From Corynebacterium sp. HMSC27B11 (GTDB lineage: Bacteria; Actinomycetota; Actinomycetes; Mycobacteriales; Mycobacteriaceae): a DNA stretch of 64,000 nucleotides. The translations under genes and the position numbers were made by a program. Positions 62,210 through 64,000 of the stretch are shown here, one piece after another (within the stretch, counting starts at the first letter, position 1; every line of letters begins with the position of its first letter). Under the pieces are notes generated by a model, which was not told the DNA's origin, made no database searches, and saw nothing but the letters and a program-made list of their open reading frames with translations. The stretch lies in the NCBI RefSeq assembly GCF_001815985.1, contig NZ_KV823536.1, positions 1 to 64,000 on the forward strand, given 5' to 3'.

Positions 62210-62944
62210 CTAACGCGGCGCGAGCCGCCACAGCCAACGCGGAACCAGCTGCATCACCGCAGCCAGCACGCGGAGCTTGCCCGGAATCCACACGTCGTCG
62301 CGGTTGCCTTCCAGGGCCTCCACGGTCGCCTTCGCAACCACGTCAGGGGTGGAGGACATCGGCGCAGGATCCATCCCCTCGGTCATCCGTCCGATGACGA
62401 AGCCGGGGCGCACGACCATCAGCCGCACCCCGCTGCCCCGCAGGGCGTCCTGCATCCCCTGGGCGAACCCATCCAGGCCGGCCTTCGCGGAACCGTAGAC
62501 GTAGTTCGGGCGGCGCACCCGGGCACCGGCGATCGAGGAATACGCCACCAGCGTGCCCGTGCCGCGGCGCTTCATCCGCTGGGATAGTTCCGTGAGCAGC
62601 ACGGCCTGCGCGGTGAAGTCGGTGTGCAGCACCCGGTAGACCTCAGCACCGTCCTCCTCCGCGAGCTGCTGGTCTCCCAGCACCCCGAACATGGCGAAGG
62701 CAGTGTCGATTGGCCCGCAGTCCGCCTCCATCTCATCGATGACGCCGCTGTGGCTCGCGGTATCTGCCGCGTCGAAGAAGTAGGTCTCCACCCGCCGTGC
62801 GCCCAAGCCTCGTAGCTCCTCGGCCAGGGTATCCAGCGCTTCAGGCCGGCGTCCTGCCAAAAGGAAGGACTGCCCCGGTGCCAGCAGGCGCGCGATGTGC
62901 TCGCCGATCTCGCTGGTGGCGCCGAAAATGGCGATATTAGACAT
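62210..62944 (-). CDS. DprE2-like short-chain reductase
   Basis: A 244-residue short-chain dehydrogenase with the NAD(P) motif GATSEIGEHIAR and catalytic YGSAK. It resembles DprE2, which reduces the decaprenyl-phospho-keto intermediate in making arabinose donor for the cell wall. C. glutamicum has DprE2 and a second similar protein (NCgl1429), and this gene lies close to ppm and lnt as I recall for NCgl1429, so it is more likely that paralogue. ATG 62944 lies 8 nt inside the end of the helicase gene. Confidence 0.82.
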   Translation of the reverse strand: MSNIAIFGATSEIGEHIARLLAPGQSFLLAGRRPEALDTLAEELRGLGARRVETYFFDAADTASHSGVIDEMEADCGPIDTAFAMFGVLGDQQLAEEDGAEVYRVLHTDFTAQAVLLTELSQRMKRRGTGTLVAYSSIAGARVRRPNYVYGSAKAGLDGFAQGMQDALRGSGVRLMVVRPGFVIGRMTEGMDPAPMSSTPDVVAKATVEALEGNRDDVWIPGKLRVLAAVMQLVPRWLWRLAPR

Positions 62945-64000
62945 CGATAGCCACAACCCCTCGTTGCATCGCGTCCACGGCCTTACGCGCGGACTTCCTC
63001 ACGTCGTTGGAATAACCGGTCATCTTGATCTGATCCAGCAGGTCCTTCACCCGACCACAGGCGCGGACGAAGTCGCCCGGGGTCAGCACCGCCCCCGAGG
63101 CCTCCGCGGCCTGCAGGCAGTACTCCAGCGGTGCCCCGGCCACCCACTGGTGCACCGCCGTGGCGAAGCCCAGCTGGGGCTCCCGCGTGGCGGTCAGGCG
63201 ATGGCGTTCCTCGTCGCTGACCAGCTCCTTGTACACGCGCAGCGTGTGAGCCACCGCCTCCTCCAGCGCATCGGTCGGCAATTTGGTCCGCACGGTGGAC
63301 TCCCGGCGGTTCTCAAACACGCAGGCACTCACCGCAGCAGCCAGCTCGGCCGGGTCGAGGTCATCCCACAGCCCACGGCGGAGGCACTGGGCCACCAGCA
63401 GATCGGATTCGTGGTGGATCCGGGCCAGCTTCTCGCCCTCTTCGGTGACCTTTGCCGCCGGGGTGCCGCCCTCACCCGCCCAGGTTTCCACGTAGCCCAG
63501 CTCCTCGAGCAGGGCGATAATCCGGTCGAAGGTGGCGGTCAGCGAGTCCCCTGGCTGCTCGGACTCCTGCTTCTGGTACTCCCAGCGCCGACCGGCCTTC
63601 AGTACCGACTGTGCCTTCTTCGCCAGCTCCTCGCGCTCCGCCCAGGAATGCACCGGGTGGACATGCAGCTGATTGCGCAGCTCCGCGGCCTTCTTCGAAC
63701 CCCCGCGGGCGTGCGGGCGGATCTTCTTCGGCTTATCCAGGTGCATGCGCCGCAGCTGGGAGGCCACAGCACGGGCGTGGCGTTTCGGTGCGCGCTCCAC
63801 GCCGCGGTGGATCCGCATGTGACCGATGATCACCGGTGTGTTACGGAACATGTCGGTGGCCACGCGCTCTACCCAGCCGTCGTCGAGAACCAGCGTGGGG
63901 CGCGGATTACGGCCCGAATCAGAACGGACGACCACGGCGGTCACCGGGTTCTTACCCGTCGGCAGGGCGATCACATCACCCACGTTGATCGAGCGCAGCA
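62937..64000 (-). CDS. HelY-like DEAD/DEAH RNA helicase, C-terminal part
   Basis: The frame enters from the right edge of the window and ends at 62937, giving about 354 C-terminal residues of a protein that starts outside. The visible part is the DSHCT (Mtr4/Ski2-type) helical domain: FRNTPVIIGHMRIHRG near its start, LVAQCLRRGLWDDLDPAELAAAVS later, and PGDFVRACGRVKDLLDQIK near the end. It corresponds to mycobacterial HelY (Rv2092c). The helicase motifs lie outside the window. The stop overlaps the DprE2-like gene. Confidence 0.85.
   Translation of the reverse strand, partial: LRSINVGDVIALPTGKNPVTAVVVRSDSGRNPRPTLVLDDGWVERVATDMFRNTPVIIGHMRIHRGVERAPKRHARAVASQLRRMHLDKPKKIRPHARGGSKKAAELRNQLHVHPVHSWAEREELAKKAQSVLKAGRRWEYQKQESEQPGDSLTATFDRIIALLEELGYVETWAGEGGTPAAKVTEEGEKLARIHHESDLLVAQCLRRGLWDDLDPAELAAAVSACVFENRRESTVRTKLPTDALEEAVAHTLRVYKELVSDEERHRLTATREPQLGFATAVHQWVAGAPLEYCLQAAEASGAVLTPGDFVRACGRVKDLLDQIKMTGYSNDVRKSARKAVDAMQRGVVAIDV

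Overview
The window reads as chromosomal DNA of a Corynebacterium (mycolic-acid actinomycete). The base composition is GC-rich by eye. Marker genes include OdhI with the Thr14/Thr15 phosphosite, an FtsR-type MerR regulator, SteA and SteB/MctB, RbpA, TlyA, separate Ppm synthase and Lnt genes, and a DprE2-like reductase. Much of the gene order matches the M. tuberculosis Rv1691-Rv1713 and Rv1827-Rv1830 blocks as I remember them. I cannot name the species from sequence alone.

Layout. Positions 1-406 hold the 3' end of a 23S rRNA, a 5S rRNA and a strong terminator. From 479 to 15542 every gene is on the + strand: a TPR protein, a HAD phosphatase, tlyA, nadK, recN, steA, steB/mctB, xerD, a ParA ATPase, scpA, scpB, rluB and a fused cmk-der gene. 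The pyrG and NUDIX genes usually found between mctB and xerD are missing here. From 15.5 to 24.2 kb the content is more variable: trhA, fhs, a CPA2 antiporter, an XRE regulator, and a four-gene two-component/ABC-2 exporter operon. From 24.4 to 32.2 kb lies the most accessory-looking stretch. It has a GC-poorer HTH gene with palindromic operators, a free-standing 29-residue amphipathic peptide gene with its own ribosome site and terminator, a complete type I restriction-modification operon (hsdM-hsdS-hsdR) whose HsdS is an internal duplication, and tRNA-Pro(GGG).

From 32.3 to 37.4 kb the conserved core returns: rraA, secA2, odhI, ftsR and a second MerR gene. From 37.4 to 47.1 kb most genes are on the - strand: a VWA protein, a conserved protein of unknown function, two CNNM/CBS transporters, a DEAD-box helicase, gnd and ndh, with one + strand thioesterase. 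From 47.3 to 55.9 kb genes are on the + strand: a CFA-synthase-like methyltransferase, an FAD dehydrogenase, an amidase, a YkvI-like membrane protein and ktrB-ktrA. A 28-bp sequence at 53748-53775 agrees closely with the actinobacterial dif consensus as I recall it. To its right most genes are on the - strand: mgtE, yceI, then ppm, lnt, fxsA, a dprE2-like gene and helY, with rbpA on + behind a SigH-type promoter. The switch in strand preference around this point fits a replication terminus.

Functional themes are chromosome segregation (xerD, parA, scpAB, candidate dif), cell division and envelope (steA, steB, ppm, lnt, dprE2-like), central metabolism and its control (odhI, gnd, ndh, fhs), ion homeostasis (nhaP-like antiporter, ktrAB, mgtE, CNNM pair), and defence (type I R-M). 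The items most worth a second look are the 29-aa peptide, the dif candidate, the duplicated HsdS, the 10-G tract inside lnt, and the SigH-type promoter of rbpA.
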